A stretch of 64,000 bases of DNA from Chrysomallon squamiferum (taxonomy: Eukaryota; Mollusca; Gastropoda; Neomphalida; Peltospiridae), in contig CM022667.1 in the NCBI GenBank assembly GCA_012295275.1, positions 10,266,038 through 10,330,037 of the forward strand, given 5' to 3'. The notes under the pieces were generated by a model. The model ran no database searches. It saw only the letters and a program-made list of their open reading frames with translations, and was not told where the DNA came from. Below, in pieces: positions 30,525-43,564 of this stretch (positions are counted from its first letter, which is position 1; each line of letters starts with the position of its first letter). The position numbers and the translations under genes are program-made.

Positions 30525-31079
30525 TAATAACAACTACAACAATAATAAAATTAAATTTGAAGAAAAAATTATTTAAAAAATAACGTCTGCCTGTATCCAT
30601 GTTTTCTGCCCAAACAATTTATATCTATTTATTAATTTCAAAGTCTTTATCCAAATCTGTCAACAACTGTCTTTCTGGCGCCTCCATACTTAAATAAAGG
30701 GAGGTTATGCCTATCATTAGTAAGTGTCTTTTTCGAGTTAATTGTAATTATAATTGCAACTTTGAGTGTAAATCGTAATTAATAATTCAGTGGTACTGTT
30801 TTTAATTCACTGGTAGCTAAAACCCAACAACGTAATATGAACCAGTTCAATGGTGTATATATTTAACAGTCAGGTAAAAATGGACACTATATTTCGCGTT
30901 ATCTTTGTTTACGCCTGAAGCAGGAATAACTGGCTATACTGATTCTGTATGTTCTGTTTTGTATCTGGATCAGTTTGATGTAACTTGTATATGAGAATTT
31001 GATTGCTGTATATTTCTAACGTAGCTGTTAGGGATAATTAAAGAAATAGAAAATATAGTATTTCAATTAATGCCAACTC

Positions 31080-31255
31080 CCCCGTCCTCAACCGCTAAAT
31101 AAGTATGCACATGTCTAATAACTATTATCCTTGTAACATAAATATTGTGTTTTGTTTGTGTTCATAGTGTATAGTTGATACTATATATAGTTTATACCTG
31201 TAGTATATGTACGTATATGTGCCTGTAATAATGAATCGTCACAGTTTCTTAATTG
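31080..31255 (+). repeat. Distal 5' block upstream of SL3
   Basis: Counterpart of 10720-10905. Here it runs almost directly into the proximal block, lacking the roughly 220-base extra piece found at SL2. The 30700-31080 stretch before it is unique within the window and I assign nothing to it. Confidence 0.6.
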
Positions 31256-31329
31256 CACGGTCAGCGGCTTTATGTTAATTTATTTGGAAGCGAGTATTTT
31301 ACAAACCTTGCTAAAATTTTTGGCAAAGT

Positions 31330-31991
31330 ATTTTTTGGCTAAGGTCCAGACTTACGGTGCGTTCAGCACACAGCGACAGTTCCCCATGAGCCGTTCCACG
31401 GTTCTCAAAGATCATTCTGCCTAATAAAAGCCCGTAACACGTATTAATCCGGAGGACGTAACTAATACCGCTTCTCACGACGCAGGGGAACGACAGCTTT
31501 TTGTGGGTGCGGCAGACCGAATCAATCATGAAAGAAATAATATTTTACAGACGTAAGATAAAAACATTCTTCTGTCACAGCGACACAGTAGCTATTCAAG
31601 AGATAAAGTCTTAACTATATATTTACTACACGACTGAAACTTTACAAAAGATCAAGGAATTATAATCTGATCTCTTTAGGGTGTAGGTAGGAGATTAATA
31701 TTTCAGTGCACTTTGAATGTAGTATATAAATACCCTTGTTGTGTTCAAATAAGTATACAAAAACTAATGTTACTGTGCACAGACACGTAAGTAGTTTGTT
31801 AGCAACAGAGCTATATCAAACAAGCAGCGATTCTCTCTCGTTAATACATATAGTGAATACATAAAATAAACCAACGAAAAGAAATGTAAGATTTATGAAA
31901 GAAATAATCGCGATATAAAAAATACAACAACGAAAAAGAAGAAAAAAGTAAGTTTCGGTTTAAAAAATTCAATCTCAGTACCACATAAAAC
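31330..31991 (+). promoter_or_regulatory. Conserved 5' flank / probable promoter and 5' UTR of SL3
   Basis: Near-identical to 11206-11841 upstream of SL2, ending at ACCACATAAAAC just before the start codon. The same ACCACATAAAAC precedes the corresponding first exon of SL5 on the other strand (about 56222-56211). Transcription start site not determinable from sequence alone. Confidence 0.55.
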
Positions 31992-32235
31992 ATGCCTGGA
32001 TCCGGGAAGATATTCCAAGCCTGCACATTACTTTGTAGCGTCTGTAAATTAAGGTGAGTGGTATAAAAACTAACGTTTTTTTTTTTGTGTTTTTATGGGT
32101 TTTTTTTTTTTTTTTTTACAATTAATTTTATTTGTCAATTTTTTCTATAAATCAGGCCGCACCCACCCAGGGAGAAATTTATTTGGAATTAATTCAATAT
32201 GTTAATTTTACTATAAATCAGGCCTACACACGCGC

Positions 32236-32302
<67 letters not shown>

Positions 32303-32570
32303 CACACACAAAATAAATAAATAAAACAAAAAACAAAATACAAATAAAAAAGTAAAAAGTAAAAAATAATATAAATAAATAAACAAATAAACAAAATTAT
32401 GATACTGGAGAAGCAGTAGCATTTAATTACGATTATTCTGATACTACTGCTACTACCACAACTACTACAAATATTAACACTACTACAACTACTCCTACAA
32501 GTACTGTTAGTACTACTGCTACTGTTGTTGTTGCATTTATTGTTGTTATTATTATTACTCTTATTATTAG

Positions 32571-32602
<32 letters not shown>

Positions 32603-35459
32603 ATTATTATTTATTATTTCTCAGATTTGATGGAGGGACAGACAGAGAACGGAGAGCCAGGAAAAAGGTAACTGAGTTCAGAAGCTAAAAAACACATTCT
32701 TTTCTTAGCATTGTTGGTGTTGTTCACTTTGTTACTGTTATAATTTCTTCTTCTTCTTCTTCTTCTTCTTCTTATTATTATTATTATTGAAAAATAGCAT
32801 TCACTGTAAAGATTCAGCAATTATTGACAATCAGAAATTAAAAATGTATTTGAGCTTGTCTTTGTAGCCGAGTAGTTTATTCCTCCACCTCCGGACCGCG
32901 GGCGAGTACACAGATATATATATATATATATATATAGATAGATAGATAGATAGATAGAGAGACAGATAGATAGATAGACAGATAGATAGATATACGAATA
33001 CAAGATTACGTACGAAATTCTACGGATCAGTAAAAATACACGCATAGCCACAAACATAAAATATGTATAAATTAGGGTTGGCAAATTACCGATAATATCA
33101 ATACTGGTAAATTACCAACCGATATTCTCAATACCGGTTTTCACCGGGTTTAGTTAGTTTGTGCACAGAAAAGGTTCTTACGGGGCTTTTTGTGGACACT
33201 GTTTTCTTTTATACATACACATTTTATTTATTATTTGACACTCATCTGACAACATTATTCACTATCCTCCTTTTCCTACCTGTCTTCAGAAAAAATCATG
33301 AAATGAACGTTTATAGAGCATAAAATGGGTACAAAAGGTATGTAAGAAACTACATGCAATAAAAGAAGAAAAAAAGCGAATTTTATAAAAAGGAAATAAG
33401 GAAAATGTACATCACATGTTTTGCAACTTTAGAGAAGTTCTGATTCATTCCTAGATACTCGAGAAATATGACTTTAAAAAACCCACAAAACATCTAGTGT
33501 CTTGGGCGACAACCGAGAAGCAGGAGCCAATCCCTTATGACTAGTCGCTAAAATGACTTAGGATGGCACACATGTCAGCAATCAAGCAGATAAACATGGA
33601 ACATTAAACAGACGAGCATCGAACTTGCATCTGAAGACATTCTAGCAACACCCGAGTAACTAACATAATCTTATATTAACAACTAACATATCTCCCAACA
33701 TAACTCGTTAAAATTTAGAAAGCCGATATTGGTGCTTCGGTAACGGTATTACCCATCAATTACTAAAACCAATGTTTACCGGTATTTAAATACCGGTTTT
33801 CGAGCCCTAGTGTAAATACATGTACATACACATTTCAGATTTTTAATGACCCGATCCATGGCAGCATTGAAGTGGATCCTCTGAGTGTAAAGATAATAGA
33901 TACGATGCAGTTTCAGAGACTTCGTTTTCTAAAACAACTTGGTTTGACTTACTTTCTTTATCCTGCAGCATCTCATAATCGATTTGAACACAGCATCGGG
34001 TAAATTACTTTTACTTATTTATGTGTACCTTTGAAGCAGAAACAGTCTATATATATTCTAAATACATCCATGTTATCATGACGTCATAACGTTCAGAGCA
34101 GATCGATGAGCTCTAAAGTTCCTTGTAGTCCTGTTATGACTGCTGTTGTTGCTGTCTCTTTTGTTTCTGGTTATTTATTTATTTATTTATTTATTTTATA
34201 TTTTAAATTTATTTTACAGTGTTTACCATCTGTCTGGTGAGTTTGTACAGAGATTAAAGGACAAACAGAAAGAACTGAACATAAGTGAGAAAGATAAACT
34301 TTGTGTACAAATCGCTGGACTTTGTCACGACCTGGGTAATAATTTGAAGTATTCCTGTGTGTAGTAATATTTATTTATTTTAGCATTGCGTTTGGGTATG
34401 TCTTTTTCACATTTTTTGATAACATTATTTTAATTTCAAAACAAAGACTAAATTAAAATTGAAATTTCCCAATACTAATAAACAATATTAACTTTAAAAT
34501 GAAGATCTTCAAAATAATATTGGGACTGTAAGTTTTTTCACGTTGTGCTCAGACAAGCTGGTCAAAGAAAATAGCAGTGAGACCAAGAGTAGGTAATACG
34601 TGAACAAAGTGGAGAGGTCTGTCCGGAGTTACCAGTATAAGAATATTAAATATCAAGTTTTAGATGAGGGTCATTAGATCAGAATTGTATGGAGCAGAAT
34701 GTTTGACAGTCAGAAAGAACGAAGAATAGATTCTCGATCAGACAGAGATGAGAAACTTGGGAAGAATTAAAGGTGAACCCACGAATGACAGGATAAAGAC
34801 ATCAGGAAAGAGCCAGGGATGAAGAGCTTAAAAGACAAACTCAGAGAGATGAGGCCCCACTGGAATGGACAGATGCAGAGAACGGAAGAGAACAGCGATG
34901 TGAGAGCAACTGTTGACATGACGGTGCCGGGGAAAAAAGACCAAGAGGCGCACAAGAGAGAGGTGACTGAATGGCATCCGAAGGATCATGCAGGAACTGC
35001 AGATCATTCATAAAATTCTGGCGATCAAAAATGAGGAAGAAGAAGATTAAAATCATTATTTCAATTTTTTGTTCAGTAAAAGAACAGCTGATTTTGCTAT
35101 CCAGTCTCTGACATACAGTTCCGAATACCATCACTGTGTTATCTGTTTGTTTCATCTTGTTGCGTATTTTGTAACAGCACGTTATTAAATATTATTTTAT
35201 ACTGCAGGACATGGACCATATTCACACCTGTTTGATGATCAGTTCATTCCAAAGATACGACCAGAGAGATCGGGATGGAGTGTTAGTTTGGTTTATTTTA
35301 AATTTGATCTCGTAAAACAATAATAAAAATTAAAATAAATAAATAAATAAATAAATAAGTTGTTTATCATACCTGACTATATCCAAGTTTCCGTTTGAAG
35401 CTATATAATTATTTATTTATTTTTCTAATTTTTCATATTAAAATGAAGATAAATAAATA

Positions 35460-35506
<47 letters not shown>

Positions 35507-36264
35507 AACACTATTAAGACTATTATTACAACAAAAACATCTACTACTACTACTACTACTACTCTGTTTACATCGGCTAAAAACATAATTCTTTGTCATC
35601 ATGTTTTGATTCAGCATGAGGAGGCTACTGAAATGATGTTTGACCATTTAATTGAAGAAAACAAACTTGATCCAGAATTTGAGAAACATGGACTGAATGA
35701 AAAGGACAAAAAATTCATAAAACTGCTGATACAGGGACTTCCTGATAAAATGGAAAAACAGGTAAGACATTAATAAACCGCTATGACCTAGGATTGACTC
35801 AAGGCTTTAGAAAGCTGAACTGAGACTTCAATGGCATCAGGTTCAATCCCACTCAGTGGCCTTCTTCCTACTTTAACCTGTACAGCTCATCACTACACTT
35901 CACACGTGTCGAAACGTTTAATTGAATTTTAATTGTGAATCTGATTATTTTATCAGTATTTTTATTTATCTGAAATATAGTTTATGAAGAACTGTGATGT
36001 TTTATGATATATACTTTTTGTTTGTTTATTTATTTATTTAGTTAATTATTCGATTATTTTTTTTGTTCAGGACTGGGAAGAGATTGGCAGGGACGAAAGT
36101 AAAAGTTTTCTGTTTGAGGTAAAACGGTCAACTATTTGTATAAATATTATCTTAATTATATCTCTATCTCTAACATAATTTTAAACTTTGTAAATAGTAT
36201 ATGACATTTTCATTTTTCTGGCATTTAAAACAAAATAAATAAATAAAATACCATCATCATCATA

Positions 36265-36304
<40 letters not shown>

Positions 36305-38807
36305 GTAATAATAATAGTAAATGATGCTGCTGCTGCTGCTGATGATGATGATGATGGACAAATAATCATGAAATATTAAACGATAAAAATAGTTTCAAAT
36401 TTTGATGTTTGGCAGTAATTAAAAAACGGAATTGCTCATATACTATTTAATAGATTTGATTTTGATTAAAAGTAAAAGCTAATTCTGTTTTTTCAGATAG
36501 TTGCGAATAAAAGTAACGGGATTGATGTCGACAAATGGGATTATTTCGCCCGAGATTGCTACATGCTGGGATTTGAAAACCGTTTCGGTCATATTCGTTA
36601 CATGAAGTTTGCCAAAGTTCTGAAAGCTGAAGATGGGCGACATCACATTTGTATGAGAGATAAGGTGAAATAGTATTCATATCATCATCATCATCATCTT
36701 TGTCATCATCTATATCGTCTTCTTATTTTTTTGTCATCTTCGCATCATTTTATTGCAATTTATATAAAATTCCAGAGACTTGTAATTTGAGAATCACAGT
36801 GATCCCTAAGATATTCTGCTCTTTTTAAAGCAAAATAGAAAGATTGTTTTCAAATTAGAATTGAGAAGTGTTTGCATTTTGCTCAGTCATGAACTTCTCC
36901 GAGTTAAATATCCAGTGAAATAAATAAATAAAATAGATTAAATGTAAAATTGTTATATACTTTTGTAAAAGCGACTTATATGCCAGTGAACAAATGTGTG
37001 AGTATGTATTTATGTTTTTATGTTTGTGCTATTTACTCTGAAATGGAATTGACACACAGATACAAACAGACACATACACATAATTATGTTTAAATGTGAA
37101 ATTTATTGACAGGAGGCTGTAAGTATCTACGACCTGTTTCAAACACGATATGGAATTTACAGACGAGCAAACAATCACAGAATGACCAAAACTTTGGAGA
37201 GAATGTGAGTTTTTTTCAAACTGAATTATAGACTGAAAGTATGTAAACCAAACCCGACTTCTTTTACTTTCATAAATGAGATATTCTTAATTTATTCAGT
37301 TCAAAGTAGGCTATTTAAAATGTCAAATGTATTAATTATGTGCCGGAAATGTATTATCTGCAATTCAGATTAAACTCGTTTTATTTTTGCCATTGTTATT
37401 ACAAGTCTATCAACTTACTGTTGTTTTCTAGGTTAGTCGAAGCTATGATCAAAGCAGATGATTACATACTAATTAAAGGAAAAGATGGGTGAGTCTACAT
37501 TTTGTATTTCATAATTATTACGAATACATGATATATTATGCGTGTAAAACATCAGAAAGTCAAGAATTATTTAGCAAATATAGATATTGAAATTAAGAAT
37601 CATATTAAACATCAATTTTTTCACTTGTTTTTGCTGTACAAAATTATTCCAGTATTTATGTATTTGTATAATGACTATTTTAACTGGGCAGGATATGACT
37701 ATATATTTTCAAATATATTCACTTGGAATATGTGGTACATAGTAAAGTCTTCTCTAATCCACACTTGTTGTATTTTACAGAAAAGAAAGAAAGATGTCTG
37801 AATGTATTGACGATCCAGTGGCCTACAGCAAACTGACAGACAGCGTGTTCGAGGAAATTCTGTTTTCTGACAGTAAAGAACTTGAAGATGCAAGAAACCT
37901 TCTGAAACGAATCGTGGAGAGAAAACTGGACAAATGTGTCCTATCAAGTCCACTGCTAACAGAAACGCAGGTTCTTTTTTATTATTTTATTTAAAAATTC
38001 CTGATTTGTCTGAATTATTAATTGTTTTTAGTTGTTAAATGCCCGCTAAAAATGCTGCTGATGTACTCATATGCTTGGAAGCATGAAGAGTTAATTAATA
38101 CTTCGGTGACACCCACCTTTTGTTCTCTCTTATTGAGGTACATAATCCACCATAGTATTACATTTAGCCTTTTTTTCAATGAAATTCATTTTTCTTTTGT
38201 TTAGCTTGTTCTAAGAAAAAGAAGGGATATAATATTTGTTTGCAACAAAAATACAAGTTTGAACGATTGGTTGATAAAAATTCTGTAATGATAAGTAAAT
38301 TCTGACGTAGTCTGTTAAACAGTTTCTAGTCAGTAGTAAACAGCAGAAAAATAAATATTTATTTAATAAGTCATTTTTATAAAAACATCATTTTTGTTTC
38401 TTTTCTCTTTAACATTAATGATAAAAGATGATACTTTCATTCCATAGTTTATTTTTAACATAATTGGTAGCAAAAGACGGACCTGTACCTTGCCACGGAC
38501 AGTGAAATACATACCATGACCTTTGTTAAACAAGCTGTGAGAAACCAGCTCAGTGGGAGACTATGTTAAAACATGTATTAGGATATTTGTTATTTGTATC
38601 ACAACACTGTTATCGATATTGAATTTAAATCTATTATAAAAGATGGAAAATGAAGTGGAAAAGTTCTCACATTTGGCTTTCATTTGTTTCAGTTTAAGAA
38701 AGTCCACGATTTCCTCAGTCGCATGCCAGAAGAAGACAAACAGAAAATTGAAGACTGTTATGAAGTGGTAATGTGCCGAGAGGTTTCTTCTTCTTCTTAT
38801 TATTATA

Positions 38808-38853
<46 letters not shown>

Positions 38854-38874
38854 AAATTATTTTTGTTGTTGTTG

Positions 38875-38911
<37 letters not shown>

Positions 38912-39366
38912 ATAATGTTTCTTTTTTTTAATTTTGAATAGTTCTCTTAACAAAGTAACAAAATTAAAACAGTTTAATATAACTATTTGATGTTTTTTCA
39001 GACACATGCTGTAGTAAACAAAAATGTATATATTTAAATGTTTGAAATTTGCATTTTGCTTTATTTCCTAACATTCAAGCTGATTCACTATGACTATATA
39101 ATATTTTTTTTTTTTATATATTTAGATACTGAAGTTTGACTATGGCATAAAGAAAAAAAATCCTCTTGAAAATCATAATTTCTCCTCAAAACACCAGCCT
39201 GATGAAGCTTTTAAGCTAGAAAAAACAGAGGTGTGTTTAGGCAAATACAACAACAGAACTCTGGAAACTGAATCATGATTTAAATTGAACAACAACTTTT
39301 TAGTAATTGATATCATATTTTGATTTTCACAGAAAATGTGTGTGTGTGTGTGTGTGTATAAATATA

Positions 39367-39400
<34 letters not shown>

Positions 39401-39413
39401 AAAGTTATAATTA

Positions 39414-39476
<63 letters not shown>

Positions 39477-40698
39477 GTTATTGTTTTTGTTGTTGTTGTT
39501 GTTGTTTAATTTTGGTAATTTTGTAAGAATTTAACATTTGTAATATTACAGATATGTATTTTTTTGGTTTGTGTATAAAATGTATTCGTGTGGTTTTTGC
39601 TATATTTTATGACATATTCAATTTTGATTATTTCATAAATTATTTTCATATTTTAGGAATTGAAGTCCGACCAAGACATAAAGGACATAAATCCTGTTGA
39701 AAATGTGTATTTCTACTCGAAATTCCAGCCTAATAAAGCTTTTAAACTGAAAAAATCTGAGGTATTTTTAGTCAAATATAACAACTGAATTCTGAAGACT
39801 GAATCACACTGCAAGAGCAAATGTATTCGTATCATATTTTGATTTTGCCAGAAAATATGGATTGATCTTTTCTATTTATTATGCATGCGTATTATTGGAT
39901 ATTAATATTTTTAATGCAGATCTGCACGGAAGGACTGTGGTATGCACTGTCCTGTTTGCAGGATGATACATGTAAAACAACTCGTGCTGCAAACAGCAAC
40001 CTATGATGGATTTCGTTTCTCACAATATCTGACTGGTCGTTAATCTTAAAACTGTCTTATGTAACCTTAAATAAAAGTGTTGTTAAATAAAACATTTCTT
40101 TCTTTTTTTCTTCCTTCTGTCCCTACATCTAAAATTAGATTGCTCTAAATAAACTCTACACCACTATCTAAAAGAATTACTTCAGCATAAGTTAATTACT
40201 AAACTCACTAAATCTTTTTGTAGGTTTCACTTCTGCTACCAAAAGACTTTTCAGAACGTATGATGTATATATACTCCAAAGGCAATGATGAAAAGAAACA
40301 AAGAAATGTTTGTCGGTATTTTGAGAAGTTATGCAAAGAGAACGGAATTGGACGTATGTAGAATAAATAAATAAATAAAATAAATAAATAAATAACGATA
40401 ATGATTATGACTTTAATTATAAAGATTATGGTGTGATATTTTTGAAAATAAATCATTTATATTTTTGTCTAGTTCAATTATTAATTATCTTTGTACACCT
40501 ACTCTAAAGTCTGTAATATGTCAAAATTTTGTTCAGTATTTAATGGATTATTTTTTTTTAATATTTTTAGAAATGTAGCATAGTTTCTTTTTCTATTTTC
40601 TTTGTAATCTTTTGTTCTGAGCAAGTAAATTCATTCTTATTTTTGCAGAGCCTAAATGTTTCGTCGATGGAACAAACAGTTCAAGTACTATGGAATGA
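31992..40698 (+). CDS. SAMHD1: SL3: SAMHD1-like dNTP triphosphohydrolase
   Basis: Exons: 31992-32053, 32625-32667, 33839-33999, 34220-34335, 35208-35281, 35615-35761, 36071-36118, 36497-36664, 37113-37204, 37432-37488, 37781-37970, 38693-38767, 39126-39230, 39657-39761, 40224-40353, 40649-40698; 540 aa. The start (MPGSGKIF) is set by phase; the in-exon ATG at 32630 is out of frame with the HD exons and is rejected. HD ligands: H86, H125/D126, D229. H134 (H215), D137 (D218), H153 (H233) and WDYFARD are human-like; Y374 and Q375 are both Asn. Allosteric-type ERKLDK and IIDT are kept. Carries the duplicated 35-codon exon like SL2. All splice sites are good; the likeliest active enzyme after SL5. 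Confidence 0.9.
32240..32300 (+). repeat. CA dinucleotide array in SL3 intron 1
   Basis: Pure CA run, about 190 bases after the first coding exon. SL2 has no equivalent there. Confidence 0.9.
33073..33809 (+). mobile_element. hAT-like non-autonomous DNA transposon in an SL3 intron
   Basis: The 737-base element starts TAGGGTTGGCAAA and ends with the reverse complement of TAGGGCTCGAAAA. Subterminal TACCGGTTTTC motifs lie near both ends. Flanking 8-base duplications are GTATAAAT (33065-33072) and GTGTAAAT (33810-33817), 7 of 8 identical. The matching SL2 intron is empty at this site. No transposase frame seen inside. TIR form and 8-bp duplication are hAT hallmarks. Confidence 0.8.
34600..35045 (+). 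mobile_element. RTE-type LINE 3' fragment in an SL3 intron
   Basis: Orthologous to the SL2 fragment and slightly better preserved. It reads [14 protein letters not shown], then a stop, [11 protein letters not shown], and in another frame [16 protein letters not shown] and DMTVPGKK. This is the end of a LINE reverse transcriptase ORF. Frame changes and stops show it is dead. Confidence 0.82.
35815..35890 (+). mobile_element. tRNA-derived SINE fragment in SL3
   Basis: Same fragment as at 14780-14850: GGTTCAATCCCACTCAGTGG and the CTTCTTCCTACTTTAACCTG tail. Located just after the exon ending at 35761, as in SL2. Confidence 0.55.
39920..40075 (+). other. Candidate alternative terminal exon of SL3
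   Basis: Acceptor TTTTTAATGCAG, then a phase-0 frame of 28 codons (starts [16 protein letters not shown]) ending at TGA 40004-40006, with AATAAA at 40070-40075. If spliced from the exon ending at 39761, it would give an isoform lacking the last two exons. In SL2 the same exon stops after 13 codons. Confidence 0.42.
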
Positions 40699-41571
40699 AA
40701 ATTCAAAGAAAAAACAGTGTTTGTTAATCTTAAATCAATTTTTTAAGAGGGACATGTGAACTAGCCTTAACATTTTAATAAGGTTTCCTGCTAACGAGAC
40801 ATTTGATTGATTTATTTTATTCTGGTTACCTTTTTATGTGTGATAATTTGCACTTTGCATTCTGACAACAAATACCTTTGTTTGTGATAATTTTCAATTT
40901 TTGTTAACGAGTTATTTGATTCCTCTGTTTAATTCCTGTTTCGTTTATATTTGTGATAGTTTGCACTTTCCCTGTGTATTCCTTTATTTACTTACATTTT
41001 GACCTCTGTTTCTGATAACTGGCACTTTTTAATACCTTTATTTTATTACTGTTTATCGTTATTCATAGTAAGTGTAACTTTTAACTAATATGAATACTGA
41101 TACCGTTATTTTATTAATATTTAGCTTTTGTATTAGGATAGTATTTTCCATTTCACTTTTTGTCATTTGATGTATGTATTTAACCAGTTTTAGAATGTTT
41201 TTTTAATGTTTATCGTTTGATTCACTTCATGAACTGTGGTAGCACATATGAACTGATATGACCTATACACAAATGCACAGTTTGCAGAGATGTGCTGGAC
41301 TATTACAACAAATATAGGTATAAACACAACCAGACACATCCATGAAAACATACACACATAATTTGTGTAATTACATTATACATATCTTACCTATATTTAT
41401 AGTAATATTTTAAGTTGCATGTAAATTTATTATAAAACTTAACGGATATAAAATTAAAAATTATGTATACGTCATTATACTGTATACATAATTTTTGTTA
41501 TAATTATTAAAATTGTATTATTTGTTTTATTTAATTTACTAATTTGTGATATCTATTTTCTCTGTAGAAGT

Positions 41572-41577
41572 AATAAA
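41572..41577 (+). terminator. SL3 polyadenylation signal
   Basis: AATAAA in TCTGTAGAAGTAATAAACC with a downstream GTCTTGGTGTTGTTG. Same context as SL2 and SL5. Confidence 0.65.
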
Positions 41578-43558
41578 CCTTTAGATTTGCTTTGTCTTGG
41601 TGTTGTTGTTTTTTCATACCATGACGAGAATATCCGAATATCTTTACTGTACATTCATGCAAGATTTTCTGTAAACGATAACTCATAATTATTTTTCAAA
41701 ATCATTAAAAATGACATCCAGCTGAATGTGTTAAGATTTATACATTGAAATAAAATAACCATTTACAATACCTTTAATAACATCATTAAAAATTTATTTC
41801 ACGTAATTTAATAAACAATAATACATTTCACTTTTTTAAACCATTAAAGGACATTTAAAAGTCACATCTCACTGAATGTGTTAACATTTATACATTTAAA
41901 TAAAAATTAAATTTACAATACCTTTAAAAAAACAATCACTGAAAGATTAGGTCATAGAATGTTGTTATTTATTTTTTTTTTTTTTTCTATTTTAAAATAT
42001 ATAACCAAGCTTTTTAGTTTTTTTCATTAAACTGTTTTATTTTTCAAAAAGCTTGTGATCTTATTTTGTTATTAAATGAGAACAACAACAACAATAACAA
42101 CAACCTATAATGTTTAAATTTTCAAGGCCTATTTTGAACACGGATACACTTTCTCGATTAATCTGTATGACAGAAGCACCCTTGTATTCTACAGACTTAT
42201 TTTGAAGTTCGTTGAAACTGGAATGCGGTCGATCAAGGCAGGAAGCCTCGTTATGAAGCTAATTTTATCTATAATCTGAAAAACAAACAAATAATAATAT
42301 ACTAACCTTAGAGAGAAGAAAAGGGAAAACTTTACACAAGTGGAATAATGGTTAAAACAATAATTTAAGTGCGCGCACAGACAGACATTATACAACTATA
42401 CACGTACACAAAAACACACACACATACATAAGTTGAATAATGGTTATGACAGTAGCTTGAGAAGACACCTAGACACGCCTACCAACACAATTACTTCCAT
42501 CATTTAATATTTTAGATATACGGAAGGAAGTACTGAAGGAAGGAAAGTATCTTTCTAAAAATAAAATCAAATATAACTAATGGTGACATTTTACTGAATT
42601 TATTATCGTTTACACAGTAATTAATAAAATAACCTGCAACAATGAAAATGATTTTAATTACTTAAACATTCTCAGTGTACCTGTATTTAGTGTATTTGTG
42701 TATGTTACTGTCTGTGTAAAAAGAAAAAATGTTTAACGATGAGTGTGTTTGTCGTTAACAAATATTTCCTTTTTTCTTCCTTGTTTCCTTCCTTCCATCC
42801 TTCCTTCCAAAATATTACATGAGGTAAATGACTGTATGGGTGTGTCTGGCTGTGTCTCTTCTGAAGCTACAGTTAAAATTATTCTTCAACTTGTGTGTGT
42901 GTGTGTGCGTGTATAATTTTATGTTCCTCTTTGTATGTTCACTATTTTACTGGTGCAAAGTTTTTCACTTTCTTGTCTGGTAGGTTAGAATATTGTTATT
43001 TGTTTTTCTTTATTCAGATTATAGATAAAATTAACTTCATAACGAGGCTTACAACCTTGACCGACCATAAGCAAGTCAACAGAAACATAGAATTGAAATG
43101 GTTGAGTGTCACAGAGGTACATTATGAAAGCAAGTCCGTGATTAAAACTAGGCTCGGGTTATTTCAACATTACAGATTTGTTTTGTTATTATTATTATTA
43201 ATACCAAGATCAAATCACTAACGTTTTGAAACATCAAAACAAAGTTTAAATAAAAAATAAAGAAGAAATTGAATCCGCTTCTCCCTTGTTAGTGGTTACT
43301 TATTATAATATAGAACATTTTTTAAAATTACGTGAAATAAATTTTTAATGATTTTATTAAAGGTATTGTAAATGGTTATTTTATTTCAATGTATAAATCT
43401 TAACACATTCAGCTGGGTGTCATTTTTTAATGATTTTAAAAAATAATTATGAGTTATCGTTTACACAAAATCTTGCATGAATGTACATTAAAGATATTCA
43501 GATACTCTCGTCACGGTATGAAAAAAACAACAACACCAAGACAAAGCACATCTAAAGG

Positions 43559-43564
43559 TTTATT
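43559..43564 (-). terminator. SL5 polyadenylation signal
   Basis: Reverse-strand AATAAA in the same TCTGTAGAAGTAATAAACC context as SL2 and SL3, about 1.06 kb after the SL5 stop. Confidence 0.65.

Noticed and set aside
32630-32667. ATG at 32630 as the SL3 start codon
   Set aside because: It ends in phase 2, whereas the next exon needs phase 0; the upstream exon at 31992 fits.
32840-32900. Possible tRNA gene (GTCTTTGTAGCCGAGTAG..CCTCCGGACCGCGGGCGAG)
   Set aside because: Could be SINE-like, but I cannot fold a full cloverleaf and no clear A and B boxes are spaced correctly.
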